Positions 36,268 through 46,624 of a stretch of DNA of 63,399 bases are shown here, in pieces. This DNA comes from Flavobacterium sp. (GTDB lineage Bacteria > Bacteroidota > Bacteroidia > Flavobacteriales > Flavobacteriaceae). Numbering within the stretch: the first letter of the stretch is position 1; the number at the start of each line of letters is the position of its first letter. The notes beneath the pieces are model-generated. The model ran no database searches. It saw only the letters and a list, made by a program, of their open reading frames with translations, and had not been told where the DNA came from. Position numbers and translations under genes: made by a program. Location: assembly GCF_027531905.1 (NCBI RefSeq), contig NZ_JAPZSU010000007.1, positions 1-63,399 of the forward strand. Reading direction: 5' to 3'.

Positions 36268-38277
36268 ATGTATAAAAAAATAGTGCTTTTAGCCACCATT
36301 TTACTCGCGTTTCCGGTTTTTTCACAAGAAAATCTAGACGAAGTAAAGGTGACCAAAAAGCGAAAAGGATTGCAAAAATCCTTCACGGTTACCACCAACA
36401 CTACCTTGGTAACCAGCAAAGAGTTGCTTAAAGCAGCTTGTTGTAATTTGGCCGAAAGTTTCGAGACCAATCCTTCTATCGATGTTAATTTTTCGGATGC
36501 TTTGACGGGCACGAAGCAAATCAAAATGTTAGGTTTGACGAGTCCGTACCTGATGATTACTGAGGAAAATGTGCCTTCTGTTCGTGGTGCCTCACAAGCT
36601 TATGGACTGTCGTTTACTCCAGGAACGTGGGTCGAAAGTATTCAAATTACCAAAGGTGCGGGAAGTGTGGTGAATGGTTATGAGAGCATTTCGGGTCAAA
36701 TAAACACCGAATTGATTAAGCCTATCAACGATATTCCTTTCTTTTTGAATGCCTACGGTTCTACCGATTCTCGATTTGAGTTAAACACGCATTTTAACAC
36801 GCAATTGTCTCAAAAATGGAGTAGTAGTTTGTTTGTACACGGTAACACTCGTGTATCTAAAATGGATCAGAACAACGATGGATTTATGGATAATCCGTTG
36901 GCGAAGCAAATTAATGTTATGAATCGCTACCAATATTATGATGCCGAAAAAGGTCTTGTGAGTTTTATCAATTTCAGGTATATGAATGACAAAAAGCAAT
37001 CGGGAGAGGTTGATTTTGATCCAGATAAAGACAGAGGTACTACTAGTCGTTGGGGTTCTGAAATCAATACACAACGATTGGATTTGGCTACAAAAGTGGG
37101 CTATGTCTTCAAAGATATGCCGTTTCAAAGTATAGGTTTTCAAAATGCTTTTACGTTACATGATCAAAATTCGTATTACGGATTGAATGTGTATGATATT
37201 AAGCAAAGTAGCTTTTATTCGAATTTGATTTTCAATTCTATCATTAACAATACCAAACATAAGTTTGCGACAGGAATCAACTTTGCAAACGATAACTACA
37301 ATGAGTTTGTGGGGTTGATAGATTATGGAAGAGTAGATAATTCGATAGGTGCTTTTTTTGAGTATACGTATGATAACGATGATAATTTTAGTTTAGTTTT
37401 GGGTGGAAGAGTCGATAATCACAATCGATTGGGGACTTTTGTAACGCCACGTTTACATCTTCGTTACAATCCTTGGGAAAAATCGGTGATTCGTTTTTCA
37501 GCAGGAAGAGGAAAACGCGCGGCGAATATTTTTGCCGAGAACCAATCGTTGTTTGCTAGCTCTAGAACGCTTTCTGTTTTGGATACCGATGGAAAAATCT
37601 ATGGTTTGAATCCAGAGATTGCATGGAATTACGGTCTAAGTTTTAATCAAAAATTTCAATTGTTTGGACGAAACGGTGATGCAGGATTTGATCTTTACAG
37701 AACCGATTTTCAAAATCAAGCCGTAGTCGATGTTATGCAATCGCCACAGCAGGTTTTGTTTTATAATCTAAAGGGGAAGTCCTATGCGACGAGTTTGCAA
37801 ATCGAATTCAATTATGAACTAGCGAATCGTTTTAGTTTGCGTTCTGCTTATAAGTATTATGATATTCAAACGCAATATTTGTCAGGTGTTTATCAAAGAC
37901 CTTTGCAGGCGAAGCATCGGTTTTTTGGAAATTTAGAATATGAAACAGGACGAAGTGAATCTGGAAGTCAATGGCGTTTTGATGCGACTTATAACTGGTT
38001 AGGCAAACAACAATTGCCAGTAACAGCCTCGAATCCTGCTCAAGATCGTTTGCCTGAGTTTTCACCTTCTTATAACTTGATTAATGCTCAAGTAACACAC
38101 GTGTTTTCTTCTAGCTTTGAAATATATGTTGGAGGAGAAAATATTGGGAATTACAAGCAAAGCAAAGCAATACTTGGAGCAGAAACCCCTTTTGGGCCTA
38201 CTTTTGATGCCTCAATTGTATATGCGCCAATCTTTGGTCAAATGTATTATGCAGGCCTACGTTTTAAAATAAAATAA
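36268..38277 (+). CDS. TonB-dependent outer membrane receptor, probably for a metal
   Basis: A 669-residue outer membrane barrel with a signal peptide (1-19), a plug domain (about 45-155; SIQITKGAGSVVNGYESISGQIN) and a barrel that ends in Lys after an aromatic-rich strand. It lacks the N-terminal carboxypeptidase-like domain common in SusC proteins. A double cysteine, Cys58-Cys59, opens the plug (KAACCNLAESFE), unusual for such receptors and suggestive of metal contact. Neighbours on both sides carry Cys-rich metal motifs, so copper or a similar ion is the likely cargo. Confidence 0.88.
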   Translation: MYKKIVLLATILLAFPVFSQENLDEVKVTKKRKGLQKSFTVTTNTTLVTSKELLKAACCNLAESFETNPSIDVNFSDALTGTKQIKMLGLTSPYLMITEENVPSVRGASQAYGLSFTPGTWVESIQITKGAGSVVNGYESISGQINTELIKPINDIPFFLNAYGSTDSRFELNTHFNTQLSQKWSSSLFVHGNTRVSKMDQNNDGFMDNPLAKQINVMNRYQYYDAEKGLVSFINFRYMNDKKQSGEVDFDPDKDRGTTSRWGSEINTQRLDLATKVGYVFKDMPFQSIGFQNAFTLHDQNSYYGLNVYDIKQSSFYSNLIFNSIINNTKHKFATGINFANDNYNEFVGLIDYGRVDNSIGAFFEYTYDNDDNFSLVLGGRVDNHNRLGTFVTPRLHLRYNPWEKSVIRFSAGRGKRAANIFAENQSLFASSRTLSVLDTDGKIYGLNPEIAWNYGLSFNQKFQLFGRNGDAGFDLYRTDFQNQAVVDVMQSPQQVLFYNLKGKSYATSLQIEFNYELANRFSLRSAYKYYDIQTQYLSGVYQRPLQAKHRFFGNLEYETGRSESGSQWRFDATYNWLGKQQLPVTASNPAQDRLPEFSPSYNLINAQVTHVFSSSFEIYVGGENIGNYKQSKAILGAETPFGPTFDASIVYAPIFGQMYYAGLRFKIK

Positions 38278-38297
38278 ACTTTAAATAAATAGAAATC

Positions 38298-38642
38298 ATG
38301 AAAAAAATAGTTTTAGTTGTATTAGTTGCTTTAGTAGGTTTTGTTGCTCAAGCACAAGAAAAAAAGAACAAAAATGCTAAATATGTAACCGAGGTAAACG
38401 GGAATTGCGGTTTGTGTCAAAAACGTATTCAAAAAGCAGCTCTTTCGGTAGAAGGAGTGAAGTCAGCAACTTGGGATGTTCCTTCGCATCAATTATCTTT
38501 AATTCTCAATGAAGAAAAGTGTTCCCTTCTTGATGTTAAAAAGGCAATTGCAAAAGTGGGTCATGATACGGATGAGGTAAAAGCAACCAAAGAAGATTAT
38601 GATAATTTGCATTCGTGTTGTTTGTATGAAAGGAAAGAATAG
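38298..38642 (+). CDS. Exported heavy-metal-associated (HMA) domain protein
   Basis: A 114-residue protein with a signal peptide (1-20) and one HMA domain (about 28-95) with metal site GNCGLC (Cys37, Cys40). An extra HSCC pair lies near the C-terminus (Cys107, Cys108). HMA domains carry Cu(I) or similar ions. A periplasmic one beside a TonB-dependent receptor would pick up the ion after uptake, or scavenge it. It follows the receptor by 20 bp, in one transcript, and is closed by a terminator. Confidence 0.88.
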   Translation: MKKIVLVVLVALVGFVAQAQEKKNKNAKYVTEVNGNCGLCQKRIQKAALSVEGVKSATWDVPSHQLSLILNEEKCSLLDVKKAIAKVGHDTDEVKATKEDYDNLHSCCLYERKE

Positions 38643-38650
38643 TTTTTTAG

Positions 38651-38683
38651 AACACCCAAGACTCTTGTTTTGGGTGTTTTTTT
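38651..38683 (+). terminator. Terminator of the metal cassette
   Basis: A 9-bp stem AACACCCAA/TTGGGTGTT (38651-38659 with 38670-38678) followed by a T run, nine bases after the HMA gene stop codon. Confidence 0.82.
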
Positions 38684-38780
38684 AAACCGTTAATAAAACT
38701 TTAAAATAAGGGTTTATTTTGTGCCTTTGTTAAAAAATCCCTAATTTCACCCCTTTATAAATCCAAATTAAAACCCGAAT

Positions 38781-39452
38781 ATGAATAATTTTGAATGGAC
38801 CCAATTGTTAAATCCTGAGTTTTATATCACATTAAGTATTGGTGGCGTTCAAATTGGGTTGTATGTAGTTTTGTTTATTGTTTTTGCTGAAACAGGACTT
38901 TTCGCAGGTTTTTTTCTTCCAGGTGATAGTTTACTTTTTCTTTCGGGAATTTATAGTCGTGATTTAGTCGAAAATTTATTTGTTGTTGAAAGCGATTTTA
39001 TCAATGTAACTTTTTTGTCTATTATGGTCGCTATTGCTGGTGTATTAGGAAATACGGTAGGGTATTGGTTTGGCGCGAAAAGCGGCTATTACTTATTTAA
39101 AAAAGAAGATACGTTTTGGTTCAAGAAAAAGTATTTGTTGCAATCGAAAGATTTCTTTGAAAAGTATGGAGGAAAAGCCATTATCTATGCTAGATTTTTA
39201 CCTATTTTCAGAACGTTTGCGCCCATAGTTGCAGGAATTGTATCGATGGATAAGAAGAAGTTTATGTTCTTTAATATACTAAGCTCTTTTTTGTGGGCAT
39301 TTTTGTTAATTTTCGCGGGACATTATTTGTATGGCATTTTTCTGGAATATGGTATCGACTTGAAAAAACACATTGAATATATTGTGATTGGAATCATTTT
39401 AGTATCAACTATTCCGGTTTTTATGAAGATGTTAAAAAAGCGACCAGAATAA
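38781..39452 (+). CDS. DedA-family membrane protein
   Basis: A 223-residue multi-pass protein of the DedA/SNARE-associated family. It has the re-entrant-loop motif ETGLFAGFFLPGDSLLF and the conserved ARFLPIFRTFAP segment with the essential Arg. Members flip lipids such as undecaprenyl phosphate or phosphatidylethanolamine; which applies here is unknown. It is a single gene, convergent with groEL across a shared hairpin. Confidence 0.9.
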   Translation: MNNFEWTQLLNPEFYITLSIGGVQIGLYVVLFIVFAETGLFAGFFLPGDSLLFLSGIYSRDLVENLFVVESDFINVTFLSIMVAIAGVLGNTVGYWFGAKSGYYLFKKEDTFWFKKKYLLQSKDFFEKYGGKAIIYARFLPIFRTFAPIVAGIVSMDKKKFMFFNILSSFLWAFLLIFAGHYLYGIFLEYGIDLKKHIEYIVIGIILVSTIPVFMKMLKKRPE

Positions 39453-39489
39453 TTAGTGAACAGTGATTAGTCCTTAGTTAATAGAAACA

Positions 39490-39526
39490 AAAAATCCGAA
39501 GCTTTTAAACTTCGGATTTTTTTTAT
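39490..39526. terminator. Bidirectional terminator between dedA and groEL
   Basis: A 12-bp stem AAAAATCCGAAG (39490-39501 with 39510-39521) with T runs on both strands, between convergent genes. Confidence 0.85.
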
Positions 39527-39567
39527 TTTTAACTTCTTACTTCGTATATCGTACCTCGTACTTGAAA

Positions 39568-41320
<1,753 letters not shown>

Positions 41321-41596
41321 TTAGATTATTGCAAGAATGTCATCCTCGCGCATAATCAAATAATCGGTTCCTTCTAATTTTAATTCTGTACCCGCATATT
41401 TACCATAAAGTACGGTATCACCTATTTTTACTGTCATTGCGTGGTCTTTGGTTCCGTTACCAACAGCAATTACAGTTCCTTTTTGAGGTTTTTCTTTTGC
41501 GGTATCAGGAATAAAAATCCCTGAAGCTGTTTTTGTTTCAGCGGCAACAGGTTCGATAAGAACTCTATCCGATAGGGGTTTAATGTTTAATGCCAT
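41321..41596 (-). CDS. groES: Co-chaperonin GroES
   Basis: A 91-residue lid protein of the GroEL chamber. It has the mobile loop around [23 protein letters not shown] and the typical [10 protein letters not shown] start and DILAII end. It is first in the groESL operon, preceded by a possible sigma-54-type promoter and by the secG terminator. Confidence 0.97.
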   Translation of the reverse strand: MALNIKPLSDRVLIEPVAAETKTASGIFIPDTAKEKPQKGTVIAVGNGTKDHAMTVKIGDTVLYGKYAGTELKLEGTDYLIMREDDILAII

Positions 41597-41642
41597 GGTT
41601 TTTATTTTTTATTTTGAATTAATTTTTAATCGATTCTTGAAT

Positions 41643-41660
41643 TTCAGAAATTGTGCCAAC
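41643..41660 (-). promoter_or_regulatory. Possible -24/-12 (sigma-54) promoter of groESL
   Basis: On the minus strand TTGGCACAATTTCTGAA lies about 47 bases before the groES start. TGGCAC matches the -24 element of sigma-54 promoters. The -12 element (CTGA where TTGC is usual) is weaker but correctly spaced: the GG and the GA pair are ten bases apart. TTGTCAG stands 12 bases further up. A sigma-54 activator gene lies three genes upstream. Confidence 0.4.
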
Positions 41661-41688
41661 CCTTATAAACTGACAATTTTTCCTAAAA

Positions 41689-41718
41689 AAAATGCCAGCT
41701 TTGACAGGCTGGCATTTT
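41689..41718 (-). terminator. Terminator of secG
   Basis: An 11-bp stem AAAATGCCAGC (41689-41699 with 41708-41718) followed on the minus strand by a run of T. It separates the miaB-to-secG gene run from groESL. Confidence 0.87.
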
Positions 41719-41736
41719 ATAATGTATAGGTTTCTA

Positions 41737-42075
41737 TTATTTTGTAGCAGGTGCAGCAGGTGTTGCAGGTGCATTTTGTACTGGAGCTGTTTGTGGAGCA
41801 GCAGTTTCAGTTTTTTCGATGATTTTAGAATCTGTATCACTCATAGATCCTGAAAAGCTTAAGCTAGAAAGCAAAATTAAAGCAATCAAGATAGTAGCTA
41901 ATGTCCAAGTACTTTTGTCTAAAAAGTCAGTCGTTTTTTGAACACCACCCAACATTTGTGATCCTCCTATTGATGATGATAATCCGCCACCTTTAGGGTT
42001 TTGAACCATAATTACTACGATTAGTAAAAAACAAACTATAGTTATTAAAACTAAAAAAATTGAAAATGTGCTCAT
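41737..42075 (-). CDS. secG: Protein translocase subunit SecG
   Basis: A 112-residue inner membrane protein, the small accessory subunit of the SecYEG channel. It has two membrane helices (about 3-24 and 54-76) joined by the conserved loop VQNPKGGGLSSSIGG. An Ala/Pro-rich cytoplasmic tail is typical of the phylum. It starts three bases after the TPR gene stop codon and belongs to the same transcript. Confidence 0.93.
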   Translation of the reverse strand: MSTFSIFLVLITIVCFLLIVVIMVQNPKGGGLSSSIGGSQMLGGVQKTTDFLDKSTWTLATILIALILLSSLSFSGSMSDTDSKIIEKTETAAPQTAPVQNAPATPAAPATK

Positions 42076-42078
42076 TGT

Positions 42079-42930
42079 TTAATTATTGTTATTTTGTAAA
42101 TTCCTTATTTCTGATATATGGTCTGCAAAGAAACTACTTTTTTCTGGATATTTCAAAATTAATATTTCATAAGCTTGTATCGCTTTTTGATATTTTTTTT
42201 GTTCCAAGTAAACTCTCGCCAAAGTTTCGGTCATTAAGTGGGTATTGTCTGAAGAATTGAGTTCAAATTGCGGAGCTGGAGCAGAACCGGGTTTAATTGG
42301 TGCAATTTTAGGATTGGTTTCTATGAACTTATCAATCAATGCTGCTTTTTTCTTTCTTTCTTCTTCCATACTATCTTCGAAGGTTTTTGAATTGCTCTCT
42401 ATGCTTCGGTCGATAGGCTGTGTTCTCGATAATTGTAACCATTCCTGAAAGGAGTGCTTTTCATTTGGAGTGAAGTCAATGGGTTTGCCGAGTTCAATAA
42501 CCGATTCCGATTCGTTATCGGAAATAGTATCGTTATTATTAGTCGCTTCTTTTATAGACGTGAGTATAGATAATTCTAGTGCTTTTTGTTGTTGTTCCAA
42601 AATAGTTTTTGGATGTACGATTTCACTATCTACCACTTCCATATTCATCAGTTCGAGATTTTTTTTGTCGTACAAATCATTTTGTATGGTGTCAAAATGT
42701 TCTGAGGTAATAAAATCAAATAGTATCGAACGGTCTGTAGTATGGGCCGCTGTCACTTTTAATGCATAATTGTATTTGAAGCTATTTTGGTTGAAAAGAC
42801 CTTTTAAACGCAAGGCTCTTGCACTTTGAAAGTAGGGAAATTCATTTAGAATATTTCCAAGTGCATCCGTATAGACACTATTAATAGTATCGGGTTTGTT
42901 TATCAAAAAGGTATAATCAGTAACGTTCAT
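42079..42930 (-). CDS. Tetratricopeptide-repeat protein, unknown function
   Basis: A 283-residue soluble protein with no signal peptide. The N-terminal half has no motif I recognise. The middle is acidic and low in complexity (about 115-220). A C-terminal TPR (about 235-275; LARVYLEQKKYQKAIQAYEILILKYP) would bind a partner protein. It lies between lptE and secG, 27 and 3 bp away, a position that suggests a role linked to envelope biogenesis. Confidence 0.8.
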   Translation of the reverse strand: MNVTDYTFLINKPDTINSVYTDALGNILNEFPYFQSARALRLKGLFNQNSFKYNYALKVTAAHTTDRSILFDFITSEHFDTIQNDLYDKKNLELMNMEVVDSEIVHPKTILEQQQKALELSILTSIKEATNNNDTISDNESESVIELGKPIDFTPNEKHSFQEWLQLSRTQPIDRSIESNSKTFEDSMEEERKKKAALIDKFIETNPKIAPIKPGSAPAPQFELNSSDNTHLMTETLARVYLEQKKYQKAIQAYEILILKYPEKSSFFADHISEIRNLQNNNN

Positions 42931-42957
42931 TTTATAATCAAGATAGGATTAATTAGA

Positions 42958-43461
42958 TTACCACTTAGCAAGTGATTCATTAAAAATGTCTTGCGAAATT
43001 CTATCAAAAATTTCTTTTAGACCAGCAGTCAATGTAGAACCTGTTAACTGTTGGTCAGCAGGATAATCATAGAAAAACTCAAATGGTTTTTCAAAGTTAT
43101 CGGTTTCTTTGTTTTTATTAGTAAAACGAACATTAATTCTGATTTTTAAACGGTTTTGAGCCGCTTTTTGATCGGCGGTTGCGGTCATTGGACTGATTCG
43201 GTAATCGGTAATTTCTCCATCATATACTAGATCACCACCGTATTTTACTAGGTTTAGATTGGTTTGATTCTGAATTAATTCTTGTAATTGTAAGGTGAAT
43301 TTTCGGTCGATACCAGGTTCAATCAACTCGGCATTGTTTTGAAAGAAATTGACCTGAAAGGTTTTAGCGTCTATTTTTCCTGATCCTGTGAAGTTGTATA
43401 CACCACAGCTGTTCAGTAATAGAAGACTTACTACGGCAGATAAATAAAGTATTTTTTTCAT
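42958..43461 (-). CDS. lptE: LPS assembly lipoprotein LptE
   Basis: A 167-residue lipoprotein (signal peptide with lipobox ending at Cys19 in LLLNSC) of the LptE family in its Bacteroidetes form. LptE plugs the LptD barrel that inserts lipopolysaccharide into the outer membrane. It lies between the sigma-54 activator and the TPR gene. The sequence is divergent from E. coli LptE, so the call rests on the family pattern (YNFTGSG near the start, lipoprotein, size, context). Confidence 0.85.
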   Translation of the reverse strand: MKKILYLSAVVSLLLLNSCGVYNFTGSGKIDAKTFQVNFFQNNAELIEPGIDRKFTLQLQELIQNQTNLNLVKYGGDLVYDGEITDYRISPMTATADQKAAQNRLKIRINVRFTNKNKETDNFEKPFEFFYDYPADQQLTGSTLTAGLKEIFDRISQDIFNESLAKW

Positions 43462-43530
43462 ATAATATAAAGTGAAAGGTTCACTGTTTTGTATTAGGTA
43501 CTGTTGCTATTTTTGAATCACAATTACTTC

Positions 43531-44784
43531 TTACAAATCAAATTGTTTGATTTTTCGATACAAAGTGCGTTCTGAAATGCCTAATTCATCGGCGGCGGCT
43601 TTTCGCTTTCCTTTGTTTTTTTCTAATGATTTTTTAATCAGCTCGATTTCTTTTTGTTCTAGTTTCAGAATTTCTTCTTCTTCAATGGTTTCGGCAAAAA
43701 GATAGTTTTCTTCTGGTTCTTGATAATTGTTATCAATATTTTGAGTCGTAATTACAGCTGTTCTCGGTTCTTCTTCGAATTCAATTTCGCTGTCTGATTT
43801 TGAACCATAAATTTTTTGAATCAAATTTTGGTTGGTTTCTTGCACTTTAGAACTTCCGTTTTGCATTAGCTCTAACGTCAGTTTTTTTAAATCGTGCAAG
43901 TCACTTTTCATATCAAAAAGCACTTTGTATAAAATTTCTCTTTCGGTATTAAAATCACTATCGTTTTTCTTGTCTTTGATTACAGAAGGCAAGTTACTAC
44001 TCTCCATTGGGAGATACGATTGCAAAGTAGCCGCATTAATATCGCGATTGGTTTCTAAAACAGAAATTTGCTCTGCAACGTTTCTTAGCTGTCTGATGTT
44101 TCCGCTCCAACGAAATTTTTGCAATATATGAACGGCGTTATCGTCTAGTTTTAATGGAGGCATTTTGTATTTATGCGCAAAATCGGCAGCAAATTTTCTA
44201 AACAATAAATGAATGTCGTCTTTACGGTCGCGAAGAGGAGGTAAAGTAATGTCTACCGTACTTAAACGATAGTATAAATCTTCTCTGAATTTTCCTTTTT
44301 CAATGGCATCAAAAAGATTAACATTGGTGGCAGCTACAATTCGAACGTTCGTTTTTTGTACTTGAGACGAACCAACTTTTAGGAATTCACCATTTTCAAG
44401 AATACGCAGTAAACGAACTTGCGTAGTAAGAGGAAGTTCTCCCACTTCGTCTAGAAATATGGTTCCGCCATCGGCAACTTCAAAATAGCCTTCACGCGTA
44501 TTCGTTGCTCCAGTAAAAGCGCCTTTCTCGTGACCAAAAAGTTCGCTATCAATAGTTCCTTCAGGGATGGCACCACAGTTTACGGCAATGTATTTGCCGT
44601 GTTTTCTATGAGAAAGAGAATGAATTATTCTAGGTATGTTTTCTTTCCCCACACCACTTTCACCAGAGACCAGAACCGAAATATCTGTTGGAGCCACTTG
44701 AATGGCTTTTTCGATGGCGCGATTGAGTTTTGGGTCATTCCCAATAATTTCAAATCGTTGTTTTATTGCTTGAACTGTTTCCAT
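43531..44784 (-). CDS. Sigma-54-dependent transcriptional activator without a sensory domain
   Basis: A 417-residue AAA+ enhancer-binding protein. Walker A GESGVGKE (41-48), the sigma-54 contact loop GAFTGA (88-93), Walker B GGTIFLDE (106-113) and a C-terminal Fis-type helix-turn-helix (about 390-415; AADELGISERTLYRKI). No receiver, GAF or PAS domain precedes the ATPase, so activity must be set by level, by a partner or by another route. A long acidic linker (about 270-365) joins ATPase and DNA-binding parts. It lies between miaB and lptE. Confidence 0.92.
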   Translation of the reverse strand: METVQAIKQRFEIIGNDPKLNRAIEKAIQVAPTDISVLVSGESGVGKENIPRIIHSLSHRKHGKYIAVNCGAIPEGTIDSELFGHEKGAFTGATNTREGYFEVADGGTIFLDEVGELPLTTQVRLLRILENGEFLKVGSSQVQKTNVRIVAATNVNLFDAIEKGKFREDLYYRLSTVDITLPPLRDRKDDIHLLFRKFAADFAHKYKMPPLKLDDNAVHILQKFRWSGNIRQLRNVAEQISVLETNRDINAATLQSYLPMESSNLPSVIKDKKNDSDFNTEREILYKVLFDMKSDLHDLKKLTLELMQNGSSKVQETNQNLIQKIYGSKSDSEIEFEEEPRTAVITTQNIDNNYQEPEENYLFAETIEEEEILKLEQKEIELIKKSLEKNKGKRKAAADELGISERTLYRKIKQFDL

Positions 44785-44872
44785 ATTGTTTCGTTTAAAG
44801 GTTTAAGTGTTTAATGGTTTCAAGTTGTTTTTTGGAACGACTTTAAGCCATTTTAAACTATTAAACTTTTTC

Positions 44873-46318
44873 TTAATTCATCTCGCTAAGCCCAATTGCT
44901 TTACCAATAAGTGTAGCGCCAGTTGTTCGTTCTACTAGTACATTAACAAAATCACCTATTTTATAGTTTTCTTTTGGAAAAACAACAGTGATGCTTTGTG
45001 AATTTCTTCCAGAGAATTCGTTTGGCGACTTTTTGGATACTTTTTCAACTAAAACTACTACGGTTTGACCGATGTATTGTTCTGTTCTGTATCGAGCGTG
45101 GGCTTGTTGTAAATCTACAATTTCTTGTAATCTTCTTGCTTTTGTTTCTTCCGGAACATCATCTTCCATTTTTCTTCCTGCTAAAGTTCCTGGACGTTCA
45201 GAGTAACTGTACATGTACCCAAAGCTATATTTAACATAGTCCATCAGCTTCAATGTATCTTGATGGTCTTGCTCGGTTTCGGTTGGGAATCCCGCAATCA
45301 TGTCCTGAGAGATAGCGCAATTTGGGATAATTGTATTGATTTTGTCAATAAGTGCCATATATTCTTCTCGAGTATGCAAACGATTCATTTCTTTTAGAAT
45401 TCGGTTGCTTCCAGATTGAACAGGTAAATGGATATGTTTACAAATATTAGGATATTTTGCAATAACATGCAAAATGCTTTCGTGCATGTCTTGCGGATTG
45501 GAAGTCGAAAAACGAATTCTCATTTTTGGAAAACCTACAGCCACCATTTCGAGTAATTGGTCAAAATCTACAGCTGTGGCTTTTTGCATTTCAGAAGCAT
45601 TGACGAAATCCTTTTTCAATCCGCCACCATACCATAAATAACTGTCTACGTTTTGTCCTAAAAGAGTAACTTCTTTATATCCGTTGTTTTGTAATTCTTG
45701 AATCTCATTCATTATACTTTGAGGTTCACGACTTCTTTCTCTACCTCGGGTAAATGGAACAACACAAAACGTGCACATATTGTCACAACCACGTGTTATA
45801 GAAACTAAAGCAGTAACTCCATTACTCATTAATCGAACTGGAGCAATGTCACCATAAGTTTCTTCTTTGGATAGAATTACATTAATAGCGTCGCGACCTT
45901 CTTCAACTTCATTTAGTAAGTTGGGTAAGTCTTTGTATGCATCTGGTCCAACAACCAAGTCTACAATTTTTTCTTCTTCTAAAAATTGACTTTTTAAACG
46001 TTCCGCCATACATCCTAAAACGCCAACTTTCATTTTTGGATTAATTCGTTTTACAGCATTGTATTTTTCTAGTCGCTTTCTAATCGTTTGTTCGGCTTTG
46101 TCTCTAATCGAACAAGTATTCACTAAAACTAAATCAGCCTCTTCTAGTTTTTGAGTGGTGTTGTATCCGTTAGTCGATAATATCGATGCGACAACCTCAC
46201 TGTCTGAAAAATTCATAGCACAACCGTAACTTTCTATAAAAAGTTTTTTGGTGTTTTCGGGCTTATTTTCTAAAACAAGACTTTCGCCTTGTTTGCTTTC
46301 TTCAATAATCTTTTCCAT
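44873..46318 (-). CDS. miaB: tRNA-2-methylthio-N6-dimethylallyladenosine synthase MiaB
   Basis: Radical-SAM methylthiotransferase that modifies A37 of tRNAs reading UNN codons. The N-terminal UPF0004 domain has three cluster cysteines (YGCAMN, VNTCS, GCMAE). The radical SAM domain has GCDNMCTFC. A C-terminal TRAM domain binds RNA. I start at the ATG at 46318 (MEKIIEES, 481 residues); the frame is open for 16 more codons, but that extension is hydrophobic and foreign to the family. Confidence 0.95.
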   Translation of the reverse strand: MEKIIEESKQGESLVLENKPENTKKLFIESYGCAMNFSDSEVVASILSTNGYNTTQKLEEADLVLVNTCSIRDKAEQTIRKRLEKYNAVKRINPKMKVGVLGCMAERLKSQFLEEEKIVDLVVGPDAYKDLPNLLNEVEEGRDAINVILSKEETYGDIAPVRLMSNGVTALVSITRGCDNMCTFCVVPFTRGRERSREPQSIMNEIQELQNNGYKEVTLLGQNVDSYLWYGGGLKKDFVNASEMQKATAVDFDQLLEMVAVGFPKMRIRFSTSNPQDMHESILHVIAKYPNICKHIHLPVQSGSNRILKEMNRLHTREEYMALIDKINTIIPNCAISQDMIAGFPTETEQDHQDTLKLMDYVKYSFGYMYSYSERPGTLAGRKMEDDVPEETKARRLQEIVDLQQAHARYRTEQYIGQTVVVLVEKVSKKSPNEFSGRNSQSITVVFPKENYKIGDFVNVLVERTTGATLIGKAIGLSEMN

Positions 46319-46596
46319 GGGAATGTTAAAAGCGCAAATATAAGTGAAAATTAGCAAATATGACAAGATGTCAGATTAAGAATTAACATTGTTTTTAGAG
46401 TTTTTCTCAAGAAGAATAACTGGAGATATTGTATTTGATTTTGTGATGACCGACAGCCTTTTTTCAAAACAAAAAGGAGTGTTTTTTACTAATTGATAGT
46501 TCTAAAACAGGTGCATTTGAAAGTTTAAAGAATATGTAATTCAACTATAAAATGTACTTTTAAAGTGTAATAATCTTAAAATTTAAAAAAATCATA
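46319..46596. other. Divergent intergenic region miaB/topA
   Basis: AT-rich spacer without a gene that must hold the promoters of miaB (minus) and topA (+). Apart from the topA box at 46597 I see no repeat or structured element in it. Confidence 0.5.
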
Positions 46597-46604
46597 TACT
46601 TTTG
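46597..46604 (+). promoter_or_regulatory. Candidate -7 promoter box of topA
   Basis: TACTTTTG matches TAnnTTTG and stands 20 bases before the topA ATG, which gives a very short leader. No clear -33 TTG is visible. Confidence 0.45.
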
Positions 46605-46624
46605 CCGACATAAACAAACGGTAT

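Noticed and set aside
41619..41840. A 73-codon minus-strand frame overlapping secG and its terminator.
   Set aside because: It overlaps the clear secG frame and runs through the secG terminator hairpin. The product is a Leu/His/Gln-rich shadow.
46319..46366. A longer MiaB start, 16 codons upstream.
   Set aside because: The extension is hydrophobic, foreign to the family and would imply export of a cytoplasmic tRNA-modifying enzyme.
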